From NCBI RefSeq assembly GCF_003383615.1, contig NZ_QNUL01000012.1, positions 96,294 through 160,293 of the forward strand: a stretch of 64,000 nucleotides of DNA. The letters run 5' to 3'. Source of the stretch: Dyadobacter luteus. GTDB lineage: Bacteria; Bacteroidota; Bacteroidia; Cytophagales; Spirosomataceae. The notes under the pieces are model-generated. The model was not told the origin of the DNA and did not search any database. It saw only the letters and a program-made list of their open reading frames with translations. This document shows, one piece after another, positions 1-7,530 of this stretch (positions are counted from its first letter, which is position 1; each line of letters starts with the position of its first letter). Position numbers and translations under genes: made by a program.

Positions 1-353
1 TCAGGATCCACGCTGTGAGAGATAATCCGGATGTTTTGATGACTTTTGAAGCGGTCATAAACCTTCAGCATATTTTTGTGGATCTGATTACCAATAGCCG
101 GCCCGTTTGCCAAAAAGAAATTGGCAACATAGATTTTTCCATCAAAATGGCGTTGTGTAATCAGCTCATTATCCTGGCTTTTGAAGGTAAAATCTGGAAT
201 CACGGGATAAATCAACTGTTTTACTTGTTTGCCCTTGACAGCCATAGTTACCAATGAAGGCTCGCCCAGGATCGGAAGCTTCTTGTGATCGCATCCAGCA
301 AGCAGCCAAGTAATCAGCAGGCAGTAACATGCGTGTTTAGCCAAGTTTTTCAT
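1..353 (-). CDS. SCO1/SenC-family lipoprotein, N-terminal part, copper cysteines replaced
   Basis: The gene runs off the left edge; 117 codons are visible. A signal peptide ends in a lipobox-like LLAGC. The rest follows the SCO1/SenC pattern: an IPDFTF strand, a GKIYVANFF core strand, and ISHSVDP at the window edge. SCO proteins deliver copper to cytochrome oxidase or act as thiol reductases through a CPxxC pair. Here that position reads NGPAIGN, so residues 84 and 88 are Gly instead of Cys. The start ATG overlaps the stop of the upstream gene (ATGA), so the two are translationally coupled. The gene is the visible last member of the copper-related operon. Without both cysteines it may bind no copper, or bind it another way. 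The family call is firm; the function is not. Confidence 0.8.
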   Translation of the reverse strand, partial: MKNLAKHACYCLLITWLLAGCDHKKLPILGEPSLVTMAVKGKQVKQLIYPVIPDFTFKSQDNELITQRHFDGKIYVANFFLANGPAIGNQIHKNMLKVYDRFKSHQNIRIISHSVDP

Positions 354-841
354 GGATTTACAAATTGCCTGGCTTCGGAAATACTTTCACTCATTAGCTT
401 TCCAACCTTTTCGATTTGTTGTCTTTGGTCCCGGATGTAGGCAGTTTTGCTTTCATCATCCAATTTTCCAAGTGTATCGGCTTTATAATGGTGCATCCAG
501 TCCATCATCGCTTTGTCAGCTTTATCCAGTTTAGACAACAGGGAGTCTGCCTGAATTTTCTTGGGCTTTATCCCGTTATCCGATGTTTTGGCAAGAAGGC
601 TGTCTAACGTTTTGACATGGCTCCTGATTTTACTTTTTAGCGACATTGCGACGTCCATTTGCAGCATGATACTGTCGTGGATGGACATAAGCTCTCTTGC
701 TGCCGGATCGATGGCGCTCATGTGAGCATGTTCCGATGCGGCATGATCCATGCTATCTTCTTGATGCTTCGCCGAATCCTGTTTGCTGCTACATGCGTTG
801 AGCACGCCAATCATAAATAGTATTAAAATATTCTTCTTCAT
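350..841 (-). CDS. His/Met-rich lipoprotein (viral A-type inclusion-like family)
   Basis: I chose the ATG at 841 over the one at 883 because it gives a clean lipoprotein signal peptide with the lipobox LNAC. After the lipid-anchored Cys comes a segment rich in His, Met and Asp (residues about 22-45), then mostly alpha-helical sequence with many Lys, Asp and Ser. Similar proteins are often annotated as viral A-type inclusion protein, a name that says nothing about function. His and Met richness next to SCO and MbnP/MbnH genes suggests periplasmic metal binding; that is inference. It shares a four-base ATGA overlap with the SCO gene and follows the 60-residue gene by about 10 bases. Confidence 0.75.
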   Translation of the reverse strand: MKKNILILFMIGVLNACSSKQDSAKHQEDSMDHAASEHAHMSAIDPAARELMSIHDSIMLQMDVAMSLKSKIRSHVKTLDSLLAKTSDNGIKPKKIQADSLLSKLDKADKAMMDWMHHYKADTLGKLDDESKTAYIRDQRQQIEKVGKLMSESISEARQFVNP

Positions 842-851
842 CGTAAAAAAT

Positions 852-1034
852 TTAATGTGTTTTAATAAAAAGATCGCAAACAATAATGATCAACACCAAG
901 TGCATTACCAACAGGGACTTTCCGTTAAGGACATAGTTTGTCGGTAATGGTAAACTGACCCCTGTCTGGTCGAGCAAACAAAGCAGTTCAGGTTTTGTCA
1001 AAATCCTCTTCTTGTCTTGATTGGCTTTGTTCAT
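852..1034 (-). CDS. 60-residue tail-anchored small protein
   Basis: This short ORF begins on an ATGA overlap with the stop of the diheme cytochrome gene, the same coupling seen twice more in this operon, which argues that it is real. The first 35 residues are polar and charged. The last 20 are strongly hydrophobic (VMHLVLIIIVCDLF), a single C-terminal membrane anchor with a short tail. There is one Cys in the soluble part and one in the membrane segment. I do not recognise a family. By position it could be a small membrane partner of the diheme enzyme or of the following lipoprotein. Confidence 0.6.
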   Translation of the reverse strand: MNKANQDKKRILTKPELLCLLDQTGVSLPLPTNYVLNGKSLLVMHLVLIIIVCDLFIKTH

Positions 1035-2077
1035 GGTTTTTGATGATTGACATTATTTATAAAGTCGATGTCAGTGAGGGTATGCAGAAAAGCGCTGATC
1101 TGTTTTTTTTGCTGATCTGTCAGTTTCAATCCTCCCGGTGGTAAATGTGGATCAAGTGTGGCGGATTCTTTAACGCCTTCACTGTAATGTGTTAAGACAT
1201 CTTCAATACTATTGAACCTGCCATCATGCATGTAAGGAGCTGTTAAAGCTACATTCCTTAATGATGGCGTCTTAAACTTTCCTACATCGGCCAAATCATA
1301 ACTAATCCGGTACCTGCCCATGTAAAGCCCCTCATGCTCCGCATTTGAAAAGTCTGAATCGATACCGTTGTTATGGTAACCCTGATCAGTGAAAAGCTCA
1401 CCTGCGTGGCAACTCTGGCATTTTTGCCTAACAAGGGCCATGCCTGCCAATTCATCTGTGGTGAGCGAACCACCGGGGCTATTCAAACGATAGCGATCAT
1501 ATTTAGAGCTGGCCGACACCAATGAGCGCTGAAATTGGGCAAGTGCTTTTGCTACATTCTGTGAGCTTACAGGCTCAGAAAAAGTGTTTTGAAAGCGCAA
1601 AACATAATCAGCTTCGGCATTGAGCTCATCGATGAGTTCATACAAGTTTTGCGCCATTTCATCATGCGCAGTCAGAGGGCCGAATACCTGGGATTCCAGA
1701 TTGGTTGACCCGCCATCCCAAAACAAACCGTTGTTTGCCCAAGCCAGGTTAAAGAGTGCAGGCGAGTGGCGGTGCAAGGCAGTGCCGGAAACACCTGCTT
1801 CGCTGAACTGCACACCATCGGTAAAAGCCAGTTTCGGATCGTGGCAGCTTGCGCAAGAAACTTTATTATTGGCTGAAAGTCTCATATCGTAAAATAGCTT
1901 CCTGCCCAATTCGATACCCTGCCAACTCATAGCATTGTGGGTATCGAATACGGGTTGCGGAAAGTGCTTGGGAACCTGGAACGTGTAAGTTTCAGGTTCC
2001 GGCTCTATTTCATTCTTGCTACATGAGGTAAGCCACAACGCAGCTGCCAGAAATGCTATTTGTTTCATGGATGTCAT
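1031..2077 (-). CDS. Diheme cytochrome c peroxidase/MauG family (MbnH-like) lipoprotein, copy B
   Basis: A lipoprotein signal (lipobox LTSC) is followed by a 348-residue CcpA/MauG-type protein. Two heme c attachment motifs are visible, CASCH near residue 75 and CQSCH near 222, and the typical TAPYMHDGRF segment lies near the C-terminus. Family members reduce peroxide or carry out long-range oxidations using a bis-Fe(IV) state. MbnH, a member of this family, oxidises a tryptophan of its partner MbnP to kynurenine and so creates a copper site. The MbnP-like gene ends three bases upstream, so this is very probably an MbnP/MbnH pair. Copy A lies at 4502-5596. The family is certain; the MbnH role rests on the neighbour. 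Confidence 0.9.
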   Translation of the reverse strand: MTSMKQIAFLAAALWLTSCSKNEIEPEPETYTFQVPKHFPQPVFDTHNAMSWQGIELGRKLFYDMRLSANNKVSCASCHDPKLAFTDGVQFSEAGVSGTALHRHSPALFNLAWANNGLFWDGGSTNLESQVFGPLTAHDEMAQNLYELIDELNAEADYVLRFQNTFSEPVSSQNVAKALAQFQRSLVSASSKYDRYRLNSPGGSLTTDELAGMALVRQKCQSCHAGELFTDQGYHNNGIDSDFSNAEHEGLYMGRYRISYDLADVGKFKTPSLRNVALTAPYMHDGRFNSIEDVLTHYSEGVKESATLDPHLPPGGLKLTDQQKKQISAFLHTLTDIDFINNVNHQKP

Positions 2078-2080
2078 CCG

Positions 2081-2872
2081 TTACTTCGCCTCAGATCCAA
2101 AGATTATCGCTTTCGTTGCATAATTGGTGGAAACGGTTGACATCAATGGAGCTGTCATGGCGTTAATGGCAGGGTTTGTCATTACATCGATACCGTCAAA
2201 AATCTTGGTAACATCCAGGTTTAAGACCACACCTTTAGATGTTGAAGAATTAATCGGCGCTGGCAGGTCTATGCTTACTGTTTTGTAATTGGTGTTCAAG
2301 CCGGTTTCGGTAGTGAAGGCTTTGGATGTTGAGCCATTCTTAACGGTTCCGCCCACAGAAGTGAACAGATAGCTTGAGTGCCACATCCAAGATAAGTTGC
2401 TCATTCCGTTTGCAATCGTGAGCTCACCAGCTTTAAGGCTCAGGTTGTCATTGTATTTGGAGTCCACACCGATTGAGAACTTGATGGTTTTGTACTCTCC
2501 GGCCGGGACATTTTTCAAGGAGATTGTTTCCCGCTTGTTGGCCGGATAAGTCAACTTGCTGCTGATTGTGTTCGAAAGATCCAGATCGCCCACCTCTTCC
2601 ATCAGATAATAGGAATCGGGTACCTTATATTCTGTCCCTTTTGTGTCAACAAGGATCATGTTACTCACCCAGTAACGAAGTTTCTTAAAATTCAGCGTCT
2701 GGGTTCCCATAACGAAGTCCTTGTCAAGCGCAAAATCCTCACTTCCAACCCGAGCGTCAAGAGTAATAGCCATATCGCCAGAGGTTGCCGGTGTTACGAT
2801 TTGCGTGTCGTCATCATTTGAGCATGATGAAAAAAGGGCTGCTGCTAGTGCGAAAATGAAAATACGGTTCAT
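2081..2872 (-). CDS. MbnP-like copper-binding lipoprotein, copy B
   Basis: The 263-residue protein has a lipoprotein signal (lipobox FSSC) and the MbnP-family layout: an N-terminal beta strand with ITLDARVG, then FKKLRYWVSNMILVD, a YYLMEE strand, and the conserved aromatic segment LSWMWHSSYLF (about residues 160-170). MbnP proteins bind copper in the periplasm, and binding in the characterised case depends on conversion of a Trp to kynurenine by MbnH. The Trp residues in the WMWHSS segment are natural candidates. Three bases separate it from its diheme partner. Copy A (5616-6452) shares the layout but has AWNSGYIF at this place, so the two are divergent paralogues. Confidence 0.88.
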   Translation of the reverse strand: MNRIFIFALAAALFSSCSNDDDTQIVTPATSGDMAITLDARVGSEDFALDKDFVMGTQTLNFKKLRYWVSNMILVDTKGTEYKVPDSYYLMEEVGDLDLSNTISSKLTYPANKRETISLKNVPAGEYKTIKFSIGVDSKYNDNLSLKAGELTIANGMSNLSWMWHSSYLFTSVGGTVKNGSTSKAFTTETGLNTNYKTVSIDLPAPINSSTSKGVVLNLDVTKIFDGIDVMTNPAINAMTAPLMSTVSTNYATKAIIFGSEAK

Positions 2873-3173
2873 AATTTTTTTAATTATTGTGTTAACTAGA
2901 TTATTTAATTTTTGAATTACAGTATTTAAGGCTGCTCTAAATAGAGCAAAGCTTTAAGATTAATTTACTGTGGTACCACAAAGTGCTTATGGGATCTGTA
3001 TATCGAGACCTCATTGCAACTGTTTTAGGCAAAGTCAATATTGTACCCATAAGTCCACACGTATGTAAGTCACGTCGTAATGGATGACTGGATTTATCAG
3101 GAATAAAATTGGAAAGTTAGCTAGCTTGTTTACGTACCATTTTGATATGCAATGGCTTAAGCTACTGGAAAGA
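2873..3173. promoter_or_regulatory. Leader region of the second cassette with two perfect palindromes
   Basis: No gene is seen here. A perfect 12-bp palindrome TGTGGTACCACA lies at 2969-2980 and a 14-base inverted repeat GCTCTA-AA-TAGAGC at 2934-2947, both 60-110 bases upstream of the MbnP-like start. They are operator or hairpin candidates for the second cassette. I cannot name a regulator. The gap suggests a promoter separate from that of the first cassette. Confidence 0.45.
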
Positions 3174-3554
3174 TCAGACTAATTGAGGCGGTCGAAGAAT
3201 CCCGTTGCAGGGAGAATTATAAACAGAAAGAAGGAAAAAAAAGGATAACGGTTCAGCAATAACAGGTTGCTCGTTATCAAAGACAAATGCAATTGTAGAT
3301 AGGTAAAACAGTTGAGCTACCGGCATGTTTTCTACACGCTGGGTAGTCTCCTTGTCCTTTTTGGCCTCCTGCTTTTTCAGTATTTTTGCTAAGTAACACT
3401 TTCCGTTACATTTTAACTCAGGGCGGCTTCTGTTTTCGCAAAGTGTCTTTGCTATATATGCTCTGTTAACATTAAAATAAGCAATTGTTCCCCACGGACT
3501 GAGCGTGGGTAGCATCACGGCGAAAAGCAGCAAGTATGCTATAAAAGAACGCAT
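3174..3554 (-). CDS. Small secreted or membrane protein with CNGKC motif, copy B
   Basis: The 126-residue protein has an N-terminal hydrophobic segment (residues 3-22) that may be a signal peptide or anchor. The block YIAKTLCENRSRPELKCNGK, followed by CYLAK, lies at about residues 33-57 and contributes three cysteines. The rest is a Lys/Glu-rich stretch and a hydrophobic segment, and the C-terminus is ILRPPQLV. Copy A at 6564-6959 has almost the same cysteine block, and each copy stands upstream of an MbnP-like gene. The cysteine spacing suggests metal binding or a disulfide. I know of no demonstrated function for this family. It follows the outer-membrane protein gene by 26 bases and is the promoter-distal gene of the first cassette, or the first gene of the second. 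Confidence 0.75.
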   Translation of the reverse strand: MRSFIAYLLLFAVMLPTLSPWGTIAYFNVNRAYIAKTLCENRSRPELKCNGKCYLAKILKKQEAKKDKETTQRVENMPVAQLFYLSTIAFVFDNEQPVIAEPLSFFFLLSVYNSPCNGILRPPQLV

Positions 3555-3580
3555 TGATTATTTAATGATTAAGTTTTTGG

Positions 3581-4495
3581 TTAAAACAAAAAGCCAAGTT
3601 GAACAAGCACTCTTTCTTTGGTTACTACGTGTCCGGATGAGCTTTTTTGAGCAATCGGCTTCTGGGCATTTACACCCAGTGTCCATCGGTTTGAGAAAAA
3701 GGTAAGACCGGCAGCACCGTTCAGGAGTTTGCCACCTGTTTCTTCCAGGAGCTTACCATCTTTTCTACCGTGCTCCGCATTTTCGGCATATAAGCCAAGG
3801 CTTGGCGTAATTGAAACTTTGCCCACTGTGAATGAGCGGTAAAGGTCAACGGTTCCATATAGCTGGTTGCCAAACTTATAATCCTGAGAATTGGTGGTGT
3901 TGAACTTGCGTGAAACATTGGTTGCCAGTCCCCATTGATTAAGGTTCAGCGTATAAAATGCATTTACGATAAAATCTGTGCTTCCTGTACCCAATTGAAA
4001 ATTTGCATTAGCCACTTCCAGTGTATTGTTTTCATCAAATTTGAATTTGCCAGTTGGTGCCTTGATCCCGCCCCCGATCATCAGTGTATGTGTGAGGGTT
4101 TGCGAATTATCTTTATCCATCAGCGTATTGAACAGATTGTAGTTGGCAAGGATTGTAACATCACCCAAACCATTTTGCTTTTTGGTGTCGGCAGACGTGA
4201 CTTGCTGATCAATTCTGTAGGGCACAAAGGCCATAACCTGAACTCTTTTGATCGGAAAGAATCGGGCGTAAACTTCGCCGACATTAAAATGCTCCTCTGT
4301 ACGTAGAACTTTGCTGTCCGGATGTGTGACAAAGTGAAGACGCTGGTAGCGGACACCGATCAAGGATTTATTGGATTGTGGCAGCAGACCGAAATATGCC
4401 CCGCTATTGGCGCAGCCACAGATATCACAGGCCATGGTGATGTTTGCTGTAAGCAACAAAGACGCTAAAAATTTGTACTTGAGATTCATAGACAT
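3581..4495 (-). CDS. Outer-membrane beta-barrel protein with N-terminal CDICGC motif
   Basis: A signal peptide ends just before MACDICGC, so the mature protein begins with three closely spaced cysteines, a likely metal site or lipid-anchor region. The remaining 280 residues alternate polar and aromatic residues in strands ending in Phe or Tyr, with final residues VQLGFLF, as in outer-membrane barrels. Proteins of this kind are often annotated simply as transporter in Bacteroidetes. It lies six bases downstream of the diheme gene of copy A and is absent from cassette B. By context it may move copper or a copper ligand across the outer membrane; that is inference. The start could be the second Met (4489). 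Confidence 0.7.
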   Translation of the reverse strand: MSMNLKYKFLASLLLTANITMACDICGCANSGAYFGLLPQSNKSLIGVRYQRLHFVTHPDSKVLRTEEHFNVGEVYARFFPIKRVQVMAFVPYRIDQQVTSADTKKQNGLGDVTILANYNLFNTLMDKDNSQTLTHTLMIGGGIKAPTGKFKFDENNTLEVANANFQLGTGSTDFIVNAFYTLNLNQWGLATNVSRKFNTTNSQDYKFGNQLYGTVDLYRSFTVGKVSITPSLGLYAENAEHGRKDGKLLEETGGKLLNGAAGLTFFSNRWTLGVNAQKPIAQKSSSGHVVTKERVLVQLGFLF

Positions 4496-4501
4496 ATTGA
4501 T

Positions 4502-5596
4502 TTAAAATGCATTCCCTATCCCCGGGTCTGAGAGTTTAGCATCACGTATAAATTGGTCATCTGATAGTGTCCGTAGAAAGGCTATCAAAGCTTGCTTGTC
4601 TCTTGATGAAAGAGGAATACCTGTTTTCCCATTTGGTTGAATCAGAAGTGGGTCTAGCGTAGGCATTTTTTGCACACTGTCGGTGTAGTGGTCAAGCACT
4701 TCTTCCAGACTATGGTACCTACCATCATGCATGTAGGGTGCCGTTAGGCCTACGTTGCGAAGACTTGGCACTTTGAATTTGTGCTCATCAGAAGCATTAC
4801 CAGTTATTGCCCCGCGCCCAAGATCGTTATTGCGCATGGGCATCAGCCCATTATTACGAAAACTATAATCTGTAAAAAGCACGCCTTCATGACAAGAGCT
4901 GCAATTTTTCTGAAACAAAACCAGGCCATCTTTTTCTTGGGTAGTGAATGCATTAGCATCGCCGGAACGGTAGTAGTCATATTTGGAAGTAGCAGAGACC
5001 ATCGTCATCATAAACTGTGACAATGCCTTCATCATCCGTTCTGAATTGATCTCCTCAGTTCCGAAGGCTTCTTTAAACATTTTAGGATAATCCACCGGAA
5101 TCTTCGAGGCTGCATTGGGGGTTTTACGAAGTTTTTCGATCACTGAAGTTACTTTTTCATCCATTTCGACCGGATTTTCAATTGGATTGAAAGGCACTAA
5201 ATCCATATCGTGTACACCTCCATCCCAAAAAAATGATTTGTTCCATGCCATGTTCTGGATTGCTGGTGAGTTACGCACGCCCAGACGGTCTTCCACACCA
5301 TGGCTTAGCTCGTGACCATGATGCGTAAAGGCTGCTGCTTGCTGATGGCAAGTGCCACACCCGATCAAATTCGTACGGGATAGTATGCCGTCATAAAACA
5401 AGAATTTTCCTAGTTGCACACCTTCTTCTGTCAGCGGATTACGTGACAAGTCATAGATTGGCTCTGGAAATCCAGCTGGTTTTACCCAGGCAAGCGGCGT
5501 GGGGCCGGTTTTGACCGGCTCGAGCTCTTCTTTGACGGGCTCTTTACACCCCCAAAACGAGAGGAGTATAAAGATAATTGATGGTATTTTTTTCAC
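4502..5596 (-). CDS. Diheme cytochrome c peroxidase/MauG family (MbnH-like) lipoprotein, copy A
   Basis: The 364-residue lipoprotein (lipobox FWGC) is paralogous to the gene at 1031-2077. Heme c motifs are CGTCH (about residue 81) and CSSCH (about residue 232), and TAPYMHDGRYHS is present near the C-terminus. The length fits the MauG/CcpA family. It follows the MbnP-like gene of copy A by 19 bases, which supports an MbnH-type role in maturing that partner's copper site. The linker after the lipobox is rich in Glu, Pro and Lys, as expected for a surface or periplasmic tether. Confidence 0.9.
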   Translation of the reverse strand: MKKIPSIIFILLSFWGCKEPVKEELEPVKTGPTPLAWVKPAGFPEPIYDLSRNPLTEEGVQLGKFLFYDGILSRTNLIGCGTCHQQAAAFTHHGHELSHGVEDRLGVRNSPAIQNMAWNKSFFWDGGVHDMDLVPFNPIENPVEMDEKVTSVIEKLRKTPNAASKIPVDYPKMFKEAFGTEEINSERMMKALSQFMMTMVSATSKYDYYRSGDANAFTTQEKDGLVLFQKNCSSCHEGVLFTDYSFRNNGLMPMRNNDLGRGAITGNASDEHKFKVPSLRNVGLTAPYMHDGRYHSLEEVLDHYTDSVQKMPTLDPLLIQPNGKTGIPLSSRDKQALIAFLRTLSDDQFIRDAKLSDPGIGNAF

Positions 5597-5615
5597 TTAT
5601 ATTATACGATCAAGA

Positions 5616-6452
5616 TCAATGGATGTGGTCCAGGGTGAACATGTTGAGATAGTTATTGGCTATTTGCTGTGACTTTTCTGGCTGGCCGCCCATGATGCTG
5701 TTGTATTCAGCAATCTTAATATTGGTAGCGGCCCCGTCGAAAACTTTTAAGACGTCCACAAGAAAATGTACCTCAGGAGTTTGGCTCAATGTAACCGGCG
5801 CTTTTAGAGTTCCAAAGTTGACTTTTATTATTCTGGTGTTGTTAACGGTTCTCTCGTTGTAGCCTCCAAAAAGACCGATGTGATAATAGAACTTGCCATT
5901 TACCGGATTCCCTTTGGAAGAACTTCCTTCTAGTTTGACGAAAATGTATCCTGAATTCCAGGCCCAGTACATACCATCCTCCATCATCGATCCCGATGGG
6001 TCAAGAACTCCCTGCCGTTTTTCAATCGGGGACGTGTTTCGCAGGCTATCAACGCCGACCATAAATTCAACTGCAGTGTAATCGCCCACAGGGACATTAT
6101 TCAATGTCACAAACTGTGAAGCCTTGGTGTCCTCCTTAATCAGGAAGTAGCTTGAATCCTGCGGTACTGTGAAAATGCTACCGTCAGCCTTGGTCAATTT
6201 GATGTTGGATATAAAGTAATTGAACTTGGTAACGATGAAATCTTCACCTGACGCATTTTTGTATGTTACTCCGTTTAAAACCAGGTTTTTATCTCCGACA
6301 ACATTATCAAATTCGAGGCGAAGTTTTCCGCCGTCTGATGCAACAGGTTCAGGAGTAGGAGAAGTACTGGGAGATTCAGAGCACGAGCTCGCTGAAAACA
6401 AAATGGTTGCTGCAAAAAGCGCAGCAAAGCATTTATGAAAAATATTTTTCAT
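5616..6452 (-). CDS. MbnP-like copper-binding lipoprotein, copy A
   Basis: The 278-residue protein has a long lipoprotein signal (lipobox ASSC) and a Ser/Thr/Pro linker. The body shows the MbnP pattern: LRLEFDNVVG, TKFNYFISNIKL, SSYFLIKE and the conserved GMYWAWNSGYIF segment, then HFLVDVLKVFDG. The conserved Trp pair in the last segment is the likely kynurenine or copper neighbourhood, by analogy with characterised MbnP. It ends in YLNMFTLDHIH, and the two His and the Met at the tail could also bind metal. It lies upstream of its diheme partner and downstream of the CNGKC protein of copy A. Confidence 0.88.
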   Translation of the reverse strand: MKNIFHKCFAALFAATILFSASSCSESPSTSPTPEPVASDGGKLRLEFDNVVGDKNLVLNGVTYKNASGEDFIVTKFNYFISNIKLTKADGSIFTVPQDSSYFLIKEDTKASQFVTLNNVPVGDYTAVEFMVGVDSLRNTSPIEKRQGVLDPSGSMMEDGMYWAWNSGYIFVKLEGSSSKGNPVNGKFYYHIGLFGGYNERTVNNTRIIKVNFGTLKAPVTLSQTPEVHFLVDVLKVFDGAATNIKIAEYNSIMGGQPEKSQQIANNYLNMFTLDHIH

Positions 6453-6563
6453 ATTAATATAAATAGCGGAATGCTCTGTGCGAGTTGATGCACAGAAAGA
6501 CCTGAAAAAAGAGAAAATAGTTAAAAGCTGCCTGTAAGGCAGTCGTAAAATACCTATCGGGTA

Positions 6564-6959
6564 CTAGACCAGCGGGGGATGGAAAATACTGTCAGGCACA
6601 AGGCGGCCTAAAAATGCGGATTTGAAAGAAAAGGTAGGAGTAGTATAGTCCTCAATTGTTGGTGAAGGCGAAATGAAACTGTACTGAGGGCCATTGTCCA
6701 TAACTTGATAAATCAGACTGGCCATATATTCATGTTCTGCCTGGCGCTCTTGTTGTCTTTGGGCATTGGCTAGCTTCTTGGCCAGGTAACATTTACCGTT
6801 ACATTTGAGCTCGGGCCTGTTTCTGTTGACACAAAGTGCCTTCGCAATATAGTCCTTCCGTATTTCATAGTCCAGACACACCAATGGTATTACCCATGCT
6901 TTTACAAGCATCAGCGTCAGCAGGGTCAGGCCAATCCATTGTTTGTTAGAACTTTTCAA
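6564..6959 (-). CDS. Small secreted or membrane protein with CNGKC motif, copy A
   Basis: The 131-residue protein starts with a hydrophobic segment (residues 9-28) and carries the block KDYIAKALCVNRNRPELK followed by CNGKCYLAK, nearly identical to the gene at 3174-3554. Outside this block the two copies differ, which points to a functional cysteine site. The C-terminus, IFHPPLV, resembles ILRPPQLV of copy B and IWQPPRIA of the DUF6660 protein at 21604. It is the first gene of the minus-strand copper-related operon, with a promoter box about 50 bases upstream. Function unknown; metal binding is inferred. Confidence 0.75.
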   Translation of the reverse strand: MKSSNKQWIGLTLLTLMLVKAWVIPLVCLDYEIRKDYIAKALCVNRNRPELKCNGKCYLAKKLANAQRQQERQAEHEYMASLIYQVMDNGPQYSFISPSPTIEDYTTPTFSFKSAFLGRLVPDSIFHPPLV

Positions 6960-7005
6960 AACGATACTCTACTACTAAACTTCAAATGTTGCTACCATTA
7001 TCTTG

Positions 7006-7013
7006 CAAAGGTA
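7006..7013 (-). promoter_or_regulatory. Bacteroidetes-type -7 box for the copper-related operon
   Basis: On the minus strand these bases read TACCTTTG, an exact match to the Bacteroidetes -7 consensus TAnnTTTG, 47 bases upstream of the first gene. I did not find a clear -33 TTG at the usual spacing. Confidence 0.5.
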
Positions 7014-7445
7014 GTTAAGGAATAATTAAAAAGCGTAAAATCTTGGAGGATATCAAGTTTTGAATGTTTTGTTTTCGATTAAAATTTATTGTTAGCGCCA
7101 ATTATTGTGATAGTATTTTGCCTGTAAAATGAAAATTAAAAGGATGGTATGTGGTGTGAAGTAAATCTTTTCACATCTCAAAGCCTTAAGAAATGGTAAT
7201 CTATATGTACATTAAACATGTTGGTAGGGCGGCCAGACTTCAAGCATTTAAATATCAATTGAGAGGATTCAGCAGTGTGCGATTCTTGACTTTTTGTTCA
7301 AATAGGTGGCTAAGTGTATACTTTTAATTTTTTTAGTAAAGGTTTGAATCATTGGAAATTACGTGAACAGATACGTTAAACTGAATAATGCAAAAAATAA
7401 AAAAGTCCGATTTGTTAAAATGAGATGCGCTTTTGTATAATTGCG
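7014..7445. other. AT-rich divergent intergenic region
   Basis: This stretch separates the minus-strand copper-related operon from the plus-strand fucosidase. I see no gene or convincing RNA in it. Confidence 0.4.
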
Positions 7446-7469
7446 ATAGTTTATTAAACTATACTTTTG
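7446..7469 (+). promoter_or_regulatory. Inverted repeat overlapping a -7 box upstream of the fucosidase
   Basis: Perfect 8-bp arms ATAGTTTA and TAAACTAT flank a single T (7446-7462). The right arm runs into TACTTTTG (7462-7469), a match to TAnnTTTG. A repressor bound to the repeat would cover the promoter. Confidence 0.45.
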
Positions 7470-7506
7470 TTGCTCGTTCTCTTAGATGGAACGGGCAACT
7501 TTTTTT
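7469..7506 (+). terminator. Hairpin plus T-tract in the fucosidase leader
   Basis: Arms GTTGCTCGTTC and GAACGGGCAAC pair over 11 positions with one G-T wobble, a 9-base loop lies between them, and seven T follow. It looks like an intrinsic terminator but lies 25 bases before the fucosidase start and downstream of the -7 box, so it may be an attenuator or a 5-prime stability hairpin. Confidence 0.55.
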
Positions 7507-7530
7507 AATAAATGATACATCGATAATCCT

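Noticed and set aside
15..257. 80-codon plus-strand ORF at the left edge
   Set aside because: It is antisense to the SCO1/SenC gene, whose family sequence is clear on the minus strand.
2969..2980. The 12-bp palindrome as a CopY-type copper operator
   Set aside because: It does not contain TACAnnTGTA, and no CopY-like regulator is present.
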